DNA of 64,000 nucleotides from an uncultured Bacteroidota bacterium (GTDB taxonomy: Bacteria; Bacteroidota; Bacteroidia; Chitinophagales; LD1), in assembly GCA_903919075.1 (NCBI GenBank), contig CAIXGR010000097.1, forward strand, positions 107,782 through 171,781. Direction: 5' to 3'. Both the position numbers and the translations under genes were made by a program. Numbering within the stretch: position 1 is the stretch's first letter; each line of letters begins with the position of its first letter. The notes below the pieces were generated by a model. The model searched no databases. It saw only the letters and a program-made list of their open reading frames with translations, and was not told the origin of the DNA. Below, one piece after another: positions 34,822-43,785 of this stretch.

Positions 34822-35493
34822 TTAATCGCCAAAGCCAACGTGCCGCAAAAACTCATTGCGCTGTTGCTCAGATAAAAATTTTCCGGAATAACTTGATGTT
34901 ATGGTTGACGAGCTGGTGTCCTGTATGCCGCGAGATGCAACACAATGATGGTCGGCATCAACAACCACTGCTACATCTTCGGTTTTTAAAATCTCTTTAA
35001 GCGCTTTTGTAATTTGTATAGTTAATCGTTCTTGCACCTGTGGTCGCCTGGCATAGAACTGAACAATACGATTAATTTTTGATAGGCCAATAATAAACCC
35101 ATTACTAATATACGCTACATGAACTTTGCCAATAATAGGAACAAAATGATGTTCGCAGTTGCTATAAAATGTAATGTTTTTCTCAACCAACATCTCCTTA
35201 TATTGATATTTGTTTTCGAAAAGTGTTGCTTGCGGTTTGTTCTCGGGGTTGAGGCCGCTGAAAATTTCTTTTACGTACATTTTAGCCACCCGCCTTGGGG
35301 TTCCGTTAAGGCTATCGTCAGTTAGGTCCAGGCCCAATATATTCATAATGTCTCTGAACTTTTCTTCTATCAGTTCAATTTTCAAATCATCGTCCAGAGC
35401 AAAAGCATCTTCCCTCAAGGGTGTTTCGATTGATGTTGCCAAATGATTATCACCGATTTCTTCAGATTTAGCGGAAATTTTTTGGTCTAACAT
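34822..35493 (-). CDS. folE: GTP cyclohydrolase I
   Basis: 223 aa. GTP to 7,8-dihydroneopterin triphosphate, first step of folate/tetrahydropterin synthesis. Seen: the GTP-binding and zinc motifs NITFYSNCEHHFVPIIGKVHVAYI, IGLSKINRIVQFYARRPQVQERLT, and VVVDADHHCVASRGIQD with the third zinc ligand Cys. The N-terminal 40 residues are non-conserved. Light-responsive clusters sometimes include folE (pterin chromophores, UV shielding), but a housekeeping role is simpler. Confidence 0.93.
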   Translation of the reverse strand: MLDQKISAKSEEIGDNHLATSIETPLREDAFALDDDLKIELIEEKFRDIMNILGLDLTDDSLNGTPRRVAKMYVKEIFSGLNPENKPQATLFENKYQYKEMLVEKNITFYSNCEHHFVPIIGKVHVAYISNGFIIGLSKINRIVQFYARRPQVQERLTIQITKALKEILKTEDVAVVVDADHHCVASRGIQDTSSSTITSSYSGKFLSEQQRNEFLRHVGFGD

Positions 35494-35921
35494 TCACCTT
35501 CTGTTTAATAAACAATAAAACATATCAAACAAGATATTCGAGGAAAAGTTCAGCGTTGTATTTTTTTGCTTTTCGAAAAAGTCAAAAAAAATAATCACAA
35601 CAGTAAGCTGCGGTTCTTAGAAAAAAACGTCCGCTAGAAATGCGAAGGGCACCTGTTTAAAAATCCGGACAAGATTTTTTGTGCCGATTAATTTATATGG
35701 ATCATAATTCGAAATATTGCTTTGATGGGCGTAAAACTAAGTGAGGAATTTAAAATGATTTTAAATTTTTCTGTAGCTTTTTAACTTGCATTTTAAACAA
35801 ATGGTGCCCGTGCGCGCTTCCCATTAATCACCACAAACAATAATGGGTTTACGCTTTAAAATTACATTGTTGGCAATCAATACATCCCACAAAAAGCGCC
35901 AACACCTCTCGTCTCTAACGT
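35494..35921. other. Intergenic region, nothing recognised
   Basis: About 430 AT-rich bases between folE and trhO, both on the minus strand. It must hold the folE promoter at its left end. No ORF, RNA, strong hairpin or repeat was identified. Confidence 0.5.
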
Positions 35922-36845
35922 TTATGTCAGGTTGGTTTCCCGCTGGTAATAGCCGGTACCATCATACACTCTTCTTCCTGGCGCCTGCATACACGTTTCG
36001 CAACAGCAGCCTTTCATTTTCCAGCCACAATCTTCGCATAGCACAAAGTGCTCGTTACATTCCTGATTAGCGCAATTAACCATGTGGGCACTGGGTGTGC
36101 CGCATATTTTACAAGCAGATATGATATTAGGGTTTACAGAATTTACATCAACCACCACCCGGTTATCAAACACATAAAGTTTTCCTTCAAAATTTTTGCC
36201 GCCGGTCTCTTTCGCATATTTTACAATGCCCCCTTCAACCTGGTAAACATTTTTAAACCCATTTTCCACCAAAAAGCCACTCGCCTTCTCGCACTTAATT
36301 CCACCGGTGCAATAAGTAATCACTTTTTTCTCTTTCAGGTTTTCTATTTCCTTTAGCTTCTCCGGAAAATCGCGAAAGTTGTCAATGTCTAAGGCCACAG
36401 CATTTTTAAACCGCCCCACATTCGATTCGTAGTTAGAACGCACGTCTAAAAAAACCACATCTTCGTCTTCCATCATTTCTAACACCTCGTGTGGCTTTAA
36501 ATGCGCGCCAGTAGTTTCATTAGGGTCAATATTTTGTATACCCCGCAAACTCGAATGGACAATCTCAGGCTTATACCGCACATACAATCTTTCAAACGAT
36601 GGCACATCCACTTCGTCCATCTTAAAATCAACATCACCAAATAAAGAATTGCTCTTTACGTGGTCCATATATTTTTTACACTGCACCACTGTGCCCGAAA
36701 TAGTTCCGTTCAATCCCTCATCAGCAACAATAATTCTGCCTACAATACCCAGCCGTTCGCAAAATTCAAGGTGTTGTTTTGCAAATTCTTCCGCTTCGGG
36801 AATATGAGTGTACTTATAGTAAAGTAATGTTTGGTATGGTTTCAT
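35922..36845 (-). CDS. trhO: tRNA uridine-34 hydroxylase (rhodanese family)
   Basis: About 307 aa from the ATG at 36845; the alternative start at 36878 adds an unconserved 11-residue piece and would overlap the promoter box at 36876. Seen: N-terminal acylphosphatase-like domain (LLYYKYTHIPEAEEFAKQH ... GTISG), a rhodanese domain with VVFLDVRSNYESNVGRF and catalytic Cys in TYCTGGIKCEKASGFL, and a Cys-rich C-terminus (CKICG, CANQEC, CEDCGW, CCCETC) that would bind zinc. TrhO (YceA) makes 5-hydroxyuridine at the tRNA wobble position using O2. Confidence 0.9.
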   Translation of the reverse strand: MKPYQTLLYYKYTHIPEAEEFAKQHLEFCERLGIVGRIIVADEGLNGTISGTVVQCKKYMDHVKSNSLFGDVDFKMDEVDVPSFERLYVRYKPEIVHSSLRGIQNIDPNETTGAHLKPHEVLEMMEDEDVVFLDVRSNYESNVGRFKNAVALDIDNFRDFPEKLKEIENLKEKKVITYCTGGIKCEKASGFLVENGFKNVYQVEGGIVKYAKETGGKNFEGKLYVFDNRVVVDVNSVNPNIISACKICGTPSAHMVNCANQECNEHFVLCEDCGWKMKGCCCETCMQAPGRRVYDGTGYYQRETNLT

Positions 36846-36875
36846 AATAATACAGCTATAACAAATGCTACCGTA

Positions 36876-36883
36876 CAAAGATA
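36876..36883 (-). promoter_or_regulatory. -7 promoter box (TATCTTTG) for trhO
   Basis: Exact TAnnTTTG on the minus strand, about 31 bases upstream of the preferred trhO start. It supports the start at 36845. Confidence 0.45.
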
Positions 36884-36930
36884 ATTCATCTTATCATTTT
36901 TGCATGCTACTTATTTGTACCTGAAAAACC

Positions 36931-36938
36931 TATTTTTG
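36931..36938 (+). promoter_or_regulatory. -7 promoter box (TATTTTTG) for kbl
   Basis: Exact TAnnTTTG on the plus strand, 25 bases before the kbl ATG. TTTG copies upstream are at non-standard spacing (13 or 28 bases). Confidence 0.45.
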
Positions 36939-36962
36939 AACCCTCTCAAAAAAAACTAAGCC

Positions 36963-38150
36963 ATGTATTCTATACAATCTCGTATTCAAAAAGAAATAGA
37001 TGAAATAAAAGCAAACGGCCTATACAAAACTGAGCGTGTAATTACCACGCCACAGGGGGCCGATATCAATACCACATTTGGCAAAGAGGTGATTAACTTT
37101 TGCGCTAATAACTACCTAGGCCTTTCATCGCATCCGAAAGTAATTGCCGCTGCCAAGCAAGCTATTGATACCCATGGCTATGGCATGAGCAGCGTGCGTT
37201 TTATATGCGGCACGCAGGATATACATAAAGAACTGGAGAAAAAGATTTCCGAATTCATCGGCACCGAGGACACGATTTTATATGCCGCTGCCTTCGATGC
37301 CAACGGCGGAGTATTTGAGCCATTATTTGGCGAAGAAGATGCAATTATTTCTGATGAATTGAACCATGCTTCAATTATTGATGGCGTGCGTTTATGCAAG
37401 GCACAGCGCTTTCGCTATAAAAATAACGACATGGCCGATTTAGAAGAACGCTTGAAAGAAACGCAAAACAACCGCTCGCGCATTATCGTTACCGATGGCG
37501 TTTTTAGTATGGATGGTACCATTGCCCAATTAGATAAAATGGTAGCCCTTGCCGAAAAATACAGCGCCATGATAATGGTTGACGAATGCCACGCCACCGG
37601 TTTTATGGGCAAAACCGGCAGAGGCACGCATGAGTACAGAAACGTATTAGGTAAAATAGATATCATCACCGGCACGCTCGGCAAGGCTCTGGGCGGGGCT
37701 AGCGGTGGATTTACCTCGGGCCGAAAAGAGATTGTTGAAATATTACGCCAGCGCTCACGCCCGTATTTATTCAGCAATACTTTAATGCCTGCTATTGTTG
37801 GCGCTTCAATTGCTGTAATGAATATGCTTAGCGAAACAACTGCCCTGCGCGACAAACTTGAAACCAACACAAAATATTTCCGCACTAAAATGACCGCCAC
37901 AGGCTTCGACATAAAACCAGGCGAGCACCCCATAGTACCGGTAATGCTTTACGATGCTGTTTTAGCAAAAACCTTCGCCGATAAATTATTAACCGAAGGA
38001 ATATACGTTATCGGATTTTTCTTTCCGGTAGTTCCCAAAGGACAGGCACGCATCCGAGTGCAAGTAAGTGGCGCCCATGAAATCCACCACTTAGATAAAG
38101 CGGTAGCTGCCTTTACAAAAGTGGGCAGAGAATTAGGTGTGATAAAATGA
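36963..38150 (+). CDS. kbl: Glycine C-acetyltransferase (2-amino-3-ketobutyrate CoA ligase)
   Basis: 395 aa, standard length (E. coli 398). PLP enzyme that joins glycine and acetyl-CoA, or in reverse cleaves 2-amino-3-ketobutyrate in threonine degradation. Seen: NFCANNYLGLSSHP, GYGMSSVRFICGTQDIHKELE, DELNHASIIDGVRL, MVDECHATGFMG, and the PLP-lysine region TGTLGKALGGASGG. Distinct from the alpha-oxoamine synthase at 13313-14629, which lacks several of these and has TFSKAFGG. No threonine dehydrogenase gene is next to it. Confidence 0.93.
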   Translation: MYSIQSRIQKEIDEIKANGLYKTERVITTPQGADINTTFGKEVINFCANNYLGLSSHPKVIAAAKQAIDTHGYGMSSVRFICGTQDIHKELEKKISEFIGTEDTILYAAAFDANGGVFEPLFGEEDAIISDELNHASIIDGVRLCKAQRFRYKNNDMADLEERLKETQNNRSRIIVTDGVFSMDGTIAQLDKMVALAEKYSAMIMVDECHATGFMGKTGRGTHEYRNVLGKIDIITGTLGKALGGASGGFTSGRKEIVEILRQRSRPYLFSNTLMPAIVGASIAVMNMLSETTALRDKLETNTKYFRTKMTATGFDIKPGEHPIVPVMLYDAVLAKTFADKLLTEGIYVIGFFFPVVPKGQARIRVQVSGAHEIHHLDKAVAAFTKVGRELGVIK

Positions 38151-38352
38151 TATTGCTATCGTTCTCCTTTATACTCTTCGGTTTTACAGTAACTAAAAAC
38201 AGTTACCTAGTGCTACGGGTATTTCCGTAATCATTTGAACAATACTCTACTGCGTTTCAAAAAAACACATGTTCCAACACACATATTAGCGTTTGCCGTA
38301 CTATGTTCATCATTTTTTGTTAAAATCTATAAAAAGCCCTACCTTGCTTGCT

Positions 38353-41300
38353 ATGAAAAAATACTTTTCCCCTTCAGCATGTCGAACACTTTTTATAGCC
38401 TGTTGCTTATTATTCCTGGGCCAGCAAAAAGCTTTTTCGCAAATTACGGGCGATACCGCCGTTTGTCTTAACGATTCAGCAACGTATTCTGTCCCCTATA
38501 CAAGCGGCTATTCGTACGTTTGGAATGTAAACGGAGGTACTTATTCCGCTGTAAATAATGTGTGCAGTGTTGTATGGTCCATTGTGGGCACCGGCACTGT
38601 TTCTGTAACCATTAACGGAAACACCACCTATAATTTTAACGTTGTGGTTCACCCCCGGCCATTTCCAGCTATAACAAAAACTGCAGGCGAAGCCAATTGC
38701 GGCGGCCACGATCAAAGTGGCGGCAGCCCTGGCGGCGGTGCTTGCGCCTTTAGCGCCTGCGAATTTTCGGAAGAAGTTTATAACGCTAATTATAATGCTA
38801 CTTACACTTATCTTTGGTATGTAAATGGCGGAAGCATACAAAGCGGCCAGGCAACTTCTCAAATACATATATTATGGGGCGCAGCTGGCACCGGGACTAT
38901 TACTATTTACGAAACTAACCAATGGGGCTGTACCGATTCCATTCAAAAATGCGTAACTATAGTGCCCAAACCATTGGCAAAATTTACAGCTAATGGTATA
39001 CCCGATGGCGGCGTTGTGAATATTTGCAGAGGAGGAACAGTAAATTTTATAGACCAATCCGTGGGAGCAACCGCCTGGAACTGGAATTTTGGCGATAGCA
39101 CATCTTCCTCTATGCAAAACATTTCGCACATTTATAATAGCAATGGTACATACACCGCCATATTAACTGTTGAAAATGCCTGCCACTGCAAAGACTCTGC
39201 ATCTATTACAATTATTGTTGATACATCAAAAGCACCCGATATACAATGTGTTTCGGAATTATGTCCTAACGATTCAGGAACCTATTGCACCTCCGTACCA
39301 TGCGGCACACTTACATGGGTTATCACAAATGGCATCGTTCTATCCGGTGGCGGGCCAACCGATAGCTGCGTAACTGTAAAATGGACAACACCCCCTTTCG
39401 GATATATTTCATTAACAGTAACAGGTTGCCCTGGTTACTGCGCTACACCAAACGTTATAGCAGTGCCTATTGTTTCTCCGGTAGGCCCCGTTAGCGGCGA
39501 TTCGCTGGTTTGCGTTGGCACTACTTCAGTTTATACTATTCCGCAATGTTGCGGTTCAAATATTACCTGGACACTTAGTAATCCCGGCATCGGTTATATT
39601 AACTCCGGCCAGGGCACCGATCAAATTAGTGTTTCGTGGTATAGCCAGGGCAATTCATATGTAATTGCAAATTACTACAACCCCTTTTTAGGTTGTGGTG
39701 GTGCCGATAGCTTTAAAGTAAAAGTGCGCCAGTCGTATTCTATCACCGGTAACAACAAAGTGTGCCAGGGCGAACTTGCCTCATACACTACCGGTGGGCC
39801 GGGTTCTTTCTTTTGGTCGGCAACCGGAGGCCTGGTAGTATCTGGCCAAGGCTCCAACACTGCTGGTATTCTATGGAATGCTCCACCTGATAATTATATA
39901 CTGACTGCTGTAACTCTTAGCCCCGGATTATATTGCAACGACACTGTTCATTACCACGTACAAATATTACCCAAGCCTGCAAAACCAGATTCTATTCTGG
40001 GCCCGGTAAAAATATGCGGAGGAAACTCTTACAGCTATTCCGCTATAGTTAATAATCCATCCGGTCAGCTTTCATGGTTCGCACAAAACGGAACTGTATC
40101 ACCTAACACCGGAACACCGGTAAATGTTACCTGGGGCAATACGGGCCCATATTCTCTTTCAGTCTATCAAACCGATCCCATTACCGGTTGCCATTCCGAT
40201 ACACTTACCCTTCCGGTAGATACTATTTCTCCATCAGGCATAGCAGGCAGCACTACCGTTTGCGCCAATAGCAGCACTAATTTTAGTATTAGCGCAAGTG
40301 GGGCTTCTGTAACATGGTCTATATCGCCACCAACATTAGGTAGTGTAATTTCAGGCCAGGGAACTTCTGCCATTTCAGTTCAATGGAACAATAATCCGGG
40401 CACCGGAACACTCCAAATATCTGTTTGTAATCATATTTACAATGTTCCTATTACTGTGAACCCTGCCCCACATCCTGTAGCAACTGTAACCGGTAATTTG
40501 TGTGGCAGCACACCTGCTACCCTGGGCACAACCTTAACCTATTCTTCTTACAATTGGAATGGCGGTGCAGGATTTTTGCCTACGTTTACTATCACCGGTT
40601 CGGGCTTATACACTGTTCAAGTTACTGATGCCAACGGGTGCAGTGCCGATACTGCAGTAAATATTCACTATCAGCCGGGCCCGGTAGCTTCGGCTTCAAC
40701 ACCGGCCAATACTAATTTCTGTATTCCTAATCCGGTAGGCGCAACCCTGTATGCCTTAATAGGTGCGGGTTATACATACCAATGGCAATTGAACAACGGC
40801 AACATAGGCGGCGCTACAAGCCCTACCTATAACGCCACTGCCGCAGGCACATATACAGTAATAGTAACAGATGGCAACGGATGTTCAAATACTTCAAACG
40901 CTATTATCATTATACTAAGTAACTGCCCTTCCGATACTGCTCATTGCACTACAAACCTGGCCGATCAGGTTATTTGTTCTGCAACAAACGGAAGCCCTGC
41001 TTGTAATACAGTAACCGGTATCAATTCATCAACTGGTGCAGCCAATAGCTTTACCTGGGATTTCGGCGATGGCTCTTCACCGGTGTTTTCTTTTACCACT
41101 GCCTCTCAAACACACACTTATACCAAGGCGGGCTTTTATGTAATAAATGTTTGCGGGTTGGTACCAAATCTATCGCCACCGCCCGCCAGTTGCAGGTTGT
41201 GCGATACTGCCATTGTTCAAATACCTATTGCTGCCGATTTTGACAGCGTAGTACATTGCGATACCGCTTGCTTTACTGATATGTCAACCTATATGCTCGG

Positions 41301-43710
41301 CAACAACATTACCGGTTGGAGCTGGAATTTCGGCGACCTTGGCACTTCCACTTCGCCAAGCCCATGCCACGTATACGCCACCGGTGGCACATACACTGTT
41401 ACTCTAACCGTAACTTCCGGTAGTTGTTCTGCTACAATTTCTAAAACCGTTATCATACTTGCCCCTCCGGTTGCATCTTTTTCAATACCGGCTTCTATAT
41501 GCGTTGGCAATCCAGTGGTATATAATAATACCTCAACAGGGTTCGGGCTGCATTACAATTGGAACTTCGGCGACCTTGCTACATCATTGTTGCAAAATCC
41601 AACACACACTTATACTACACCCAATACTTATACCAACACACTTCTTGTTTACAATATATATGGCTGCCACGATACAGCTACACAATCAATTATTGTATCG
41701 CCCAACAACCTTACAACAAGTGTTTCAGCAACTGACACTGTTCTTTGCTACGGCGACTCCGCCATATTAACCGCCGCCGGTGCTATTACATATTCGTATC
41801 TTTGGTCCAATGCACAAACCACGCAAAATATTACAGTTTATCAAACCGGTACCTATTCCGTTACCGTTACTGATCCCGGTGGCTGCACAGCGCAGGCTTC
41901 GCTATTAATTACTGTAGTGCCGCGCCCTCAGGCAATCATACATTTGGTGCCGGCATCGGTTTTCTGTCAAAACAATGCCAACTACTTAAATGTATGTTCC
42001 GGTGCCAATACTTATCAGTGGAACACCGGTGATAGCGTTTGCAACCTTTACGTTATTAATAGTGGCTATTACGCCGTAACGGTAACCGATACCATTACAG
42101 GTTGTTTCGATACCTCTTCTGTAAATATCGTTATTCATCCAAGTCCTGCTGCGCCCATTATCTCGGCATCTAACAGCAGCGTTTGCCAGGGCGATAGTAT
42201 CACCCTAACTGTTACCAATTACAGTACCGGCCTTTTGTGGAACACCGGTGACACTACCGTTTCCATAGTAGTATATACCACCGGTTCGTATTCGGTTACT
42301 TATACCGATAGTGTTGGATGCTCATCCAGCAGCGGGGCATACGCTTCCATAAACCCGCTTCCCGATATTTGTTCTGCGCCATCCGGTTGTTATACCCGCT
42401 GCAAAAACGACACCATTTGTGTAGCCAATGCAGGCATGTTCGCTTCTTTCCAATGGCTATATAACGGCGTGCCTATTGCCGGAGATACCGGTGCTTGTTT
42501 TGTTGCCACACTAAGCGGCACTTACAACGTTATACTAACTACACCATTTGGTTGTGTTGATACTTCCGATAATCTCGACCTTACCTTAATCTCCTGCGAT
42601 TCTATTTGCAATGTGCAGGCGCTGTTTACATACAATAGCCATGGCGATACTACTAATTTCAGCAATCTATCAAGCGGCAATGGAGCGCTTCATTTCCACT
42701 GGACTTTCGGCGATGGCGACACCTCAAACTTAGTTTCACCGGTGCATGTTTATGATTCCGCAGCGGTGTATACCGTGTGCTTGTACGTAACCAATGTTAG
42801 CGAGCAAGGAGTAATTTGTCATGATTCATTCTGCATTTGCATTTGCCATTGCAATGCCGATTCAACCTGCAACGTATTTCTTGCTAACCTGCAAAATCAA
42901 AGTATAACAGCCAACCTTGCTGGTAATCCTACAATTACATTTACACCACCGGCTATTCAACCTGGCGATATTGTGATATGGGATTATACTTGCGATGGAA
43001 TTACGGACACTATCACCACCGGCAACAACTCTGTAATACATACCTACCCAACCAGCGGCAATTATGTAATCTGCGCGCGGATAGAGCGAATAGTTAATGG
43101 CGATACCTGTTGGGCAACGCTTACCAAATTTGTAAAAGCCAACGTACAGGTTGAAGACACATGCCGGTGCGATACATCTTTCAATAGTGCTGTAGCCGCA
43201 GGTTTTGCAACAAGCATTAGTGGCAATACAGTAACTTTTATTCCGCTTGCACTTACCAACTGTGATACTGTTACATGGAATTTTGCCGATGGCTCACCCA
43301 CTATTATAACTGTTGGCAATGCTGCTGTAACACATACTTACGCCAATAATGCAACACCTTATTATGTATGTATGCTGGTCCAGCGTGCCGGTTCGCCTAA
43401 TTGCCACCGCGAATTTTGTAAGCAAATTATACTTACCGGTATTAATGAATATGCGCTGGATGATATAAAAATATATCCTAACCCCGCGCACGATCAAATT
43501 ATAGTTAATCCGGGAAACAGTACTTTACCGGAGCATCTGCACATCATCATTAGAGATATTATGGGCAGAAGAATTTCTGAACAATCATGGGTTGGCACTG
43601 CCGGTATACAGAAAATAGACCTCACACAATTTATAAACGGAGTATACAGTTTGTCATTTACTACCGGCGAAGAATTATTGCCCGGTAATTATCGGTTCGT
43701 AAAATACTAG
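38353..43710 (+). CDS. Giant secreted PKD/Ig-repeat protein with T9SS sorting domain
   Basis: 1785 aa from the ATG at 38353, which opens the signal peptide (MKKYFSPSACRTLFIACCLL ... AFSQ); an in-frame start 20 codons upstream lacks signal features. The protein is a chain of beta-sandwich modules. Early ones repeat a W..NGG/G.G...W..-type pattern. PKD cores occur near residues 241 (WNWNFGDS), 900 (FTWDFGDG), 989 (WSWNFGDL), 1069 (YNWNFGDL) and 1450 (FHWTFGDG). Numerous Cys pairs (GxC, CxxDT) suggest disulfides. The sorting domain starts near residue 1705 (IKIYPNPAHDQ). Probable cell-surface adhesin or gliding-related matrix protein. A strong bidirectional terminator follows. Confidence 0.85.
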   Translation: MKKYFSPSACRTLFIACCLLFLGQQKAFSQITGDTAVCLNDSATYSVPYTSGYSYVWNVNGGTYSAVNNVCSVVWSIVGTGTVSVTINGNTTYNFNVVVHPRPFPAITKTAGEANCGGHDQSGGSPGGGACAFSACEFSEEVYNANYNATYTYLWYVNGGSIQSGQATSQIHILWGAAGTGTITIYETNQWGCTDSIQKCVTIVPKPLAKFTANGIPDGGVVNICRGGTVNFIDQSVGATAWNWNFGDSTSSSMQNISHIYNSNGTYTAILTVENACHCKDSASITIIVDTSKAPDIQCVSELCPNDSGTYCTSVPCGTLTWVITNGIVLSGGGPTDSCVTVKWTTPPFGYISLTVTGCPGYCATPNVIAVPIVSPVGPVSGDSLVCVGTTSVYTIPQCCGSNITWTLSNPGIGYINSGQGTDQISVSWYSQGNSYVIANYYNPFLGCGGADSFKVKVRQSYSITGNNKVCQGELASYTTGGPGSFFWSATGGLVVSGQGSNTAGILWNAPPDNYILTAVTLSPGLYCNDTVHYHVQILPKPAKPDSILGPVKICGGNSYSYSAIVNNPSGQLSWFAQNGTVSPNTGTPVNVTWGNTGPYSLSVYQTDPITGCHSDTLTLPVDTISPSGIAGSTTVCANSSTNFSISASGASVTWSISPPTLGSVISGQGTSAISVQWNNNPGTGTLQISVCNHIYNVPITVNPAPHPVATVTGNLCGSTPATLGTTLTYSSYNWNGGAGFLPTFTITGSGLYTVQVTDANGCSADTAVNIHYQPGPVASASTPANTNFCIPNPVGATLYALIGAGYTYQWQLNNGNIGGATSPTYNATAAGTYTVIVTDGNGCSNTSNAIIIILSNCPSDTAHCTTNLADQVICSATNGSPACNTVTGINSSTGAANSFTWDFGDGSSPVFSFTTASQTHTYTKAGFYVINVCGLVPNLSPPPASCRLCDTAIVQIPIAADFDSVVHCDTACFTDMSTYMLGNNITGWSWNFGDLGTSTSPSPCHVYATGGTYTVTLTVTSGSCSATISKTVIILAPPVASFSIPASICVGNPVVYNNTSTGFGLHYNWNFGDLATSLLQNPTHTYTTPNTYTNTLLVYNIYGCHDTATQSIIVSPNNLTTSVSATDTVLCYGDSAILTAAGAITYSYLWSNAQTTQNITVYQTGTYSVTVTDPGGCTAQASLLITVVPRPQAIIHLVPASVFCQNNANYLNVCSGANTYQWNTGDSVCNLYVINSGYYAVTVTDTITGCFDTSSVNIVIHPSPAAPIISASNSSVCQGDSITLTVTNYSTGLLWNTGDTTVSIVVYTTGSYSVTYTDSVGCSSSSGAYASINPLPDICSAPSGCYTRCKNDTICVANAGMFASFQWLYNGVPIAGDTGACFVATLSGTYNVILTTPFGCVDTSDNLDLTLISCDSICNVQALFTYNSHGDTTNFSNLSSGNGALHFHWTFGDGDTSNLVSPVHVYDSAAVYTVCLYVTNVSEQGVICHDSFCICICHCNADSTCNVFLANLQNQSITANLAGNPTITFTPPAIQPGDIVIWDYTCDGITDTITTGNNSVIHTYPTSGNYVICARIERIVNGDTCWATLTKFVKANVQVEDTCRCDTSFNSAVAAGFATSISGNTVTFIPLALTNCDTVTWNFADGSPTIITVGNAAVTHTYANNATPYYVCMLVQRAGSPNCHREFCKQIILTGINEYALDDIKIYPNPAHDQIIVNPGNSTLPEHLHIIIRDIMGRRISEQSWVGTAGIQKIDLTQFINGVYSLSFTTGEELLPGNYRFVKY

Positions 43711-43730
43711 CCTTACTACTTCTGGAAATA

Positions 43731-43766
43731 AAAAAGCCGGCCCTCAAATTTGAGGGCCGGCTTTTT
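43731..43766. terminator. Perfect bidirectional terminator palindrome
   Basis: A 36-base perfect palindrome: AAAAAGCCGGCCCTCAAA followed by its exact complement, giving A-runs and T-runs on both sides of a GC-rich stem. It sits between the convergent giant-protein and TlpA-like genes and should stop transcription both ways. Confidence 0.9.
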
Positions 43767-43785
43767 ATAATATCCTTTTAGCTAT

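Noticed and set aside
35494..35921. Possible non-coding RNA or riboswitch before folE
   Set aside because: No stable hairpin or conserved element could be recognised.
38353..43710. Overlapping minus-strand frames inside the giant protein gene
   Set aside because: They are shadows of the repetitive, low-complexity coding strand; the plus frame has a signal peptide, PKD motifs and a sorting domain.
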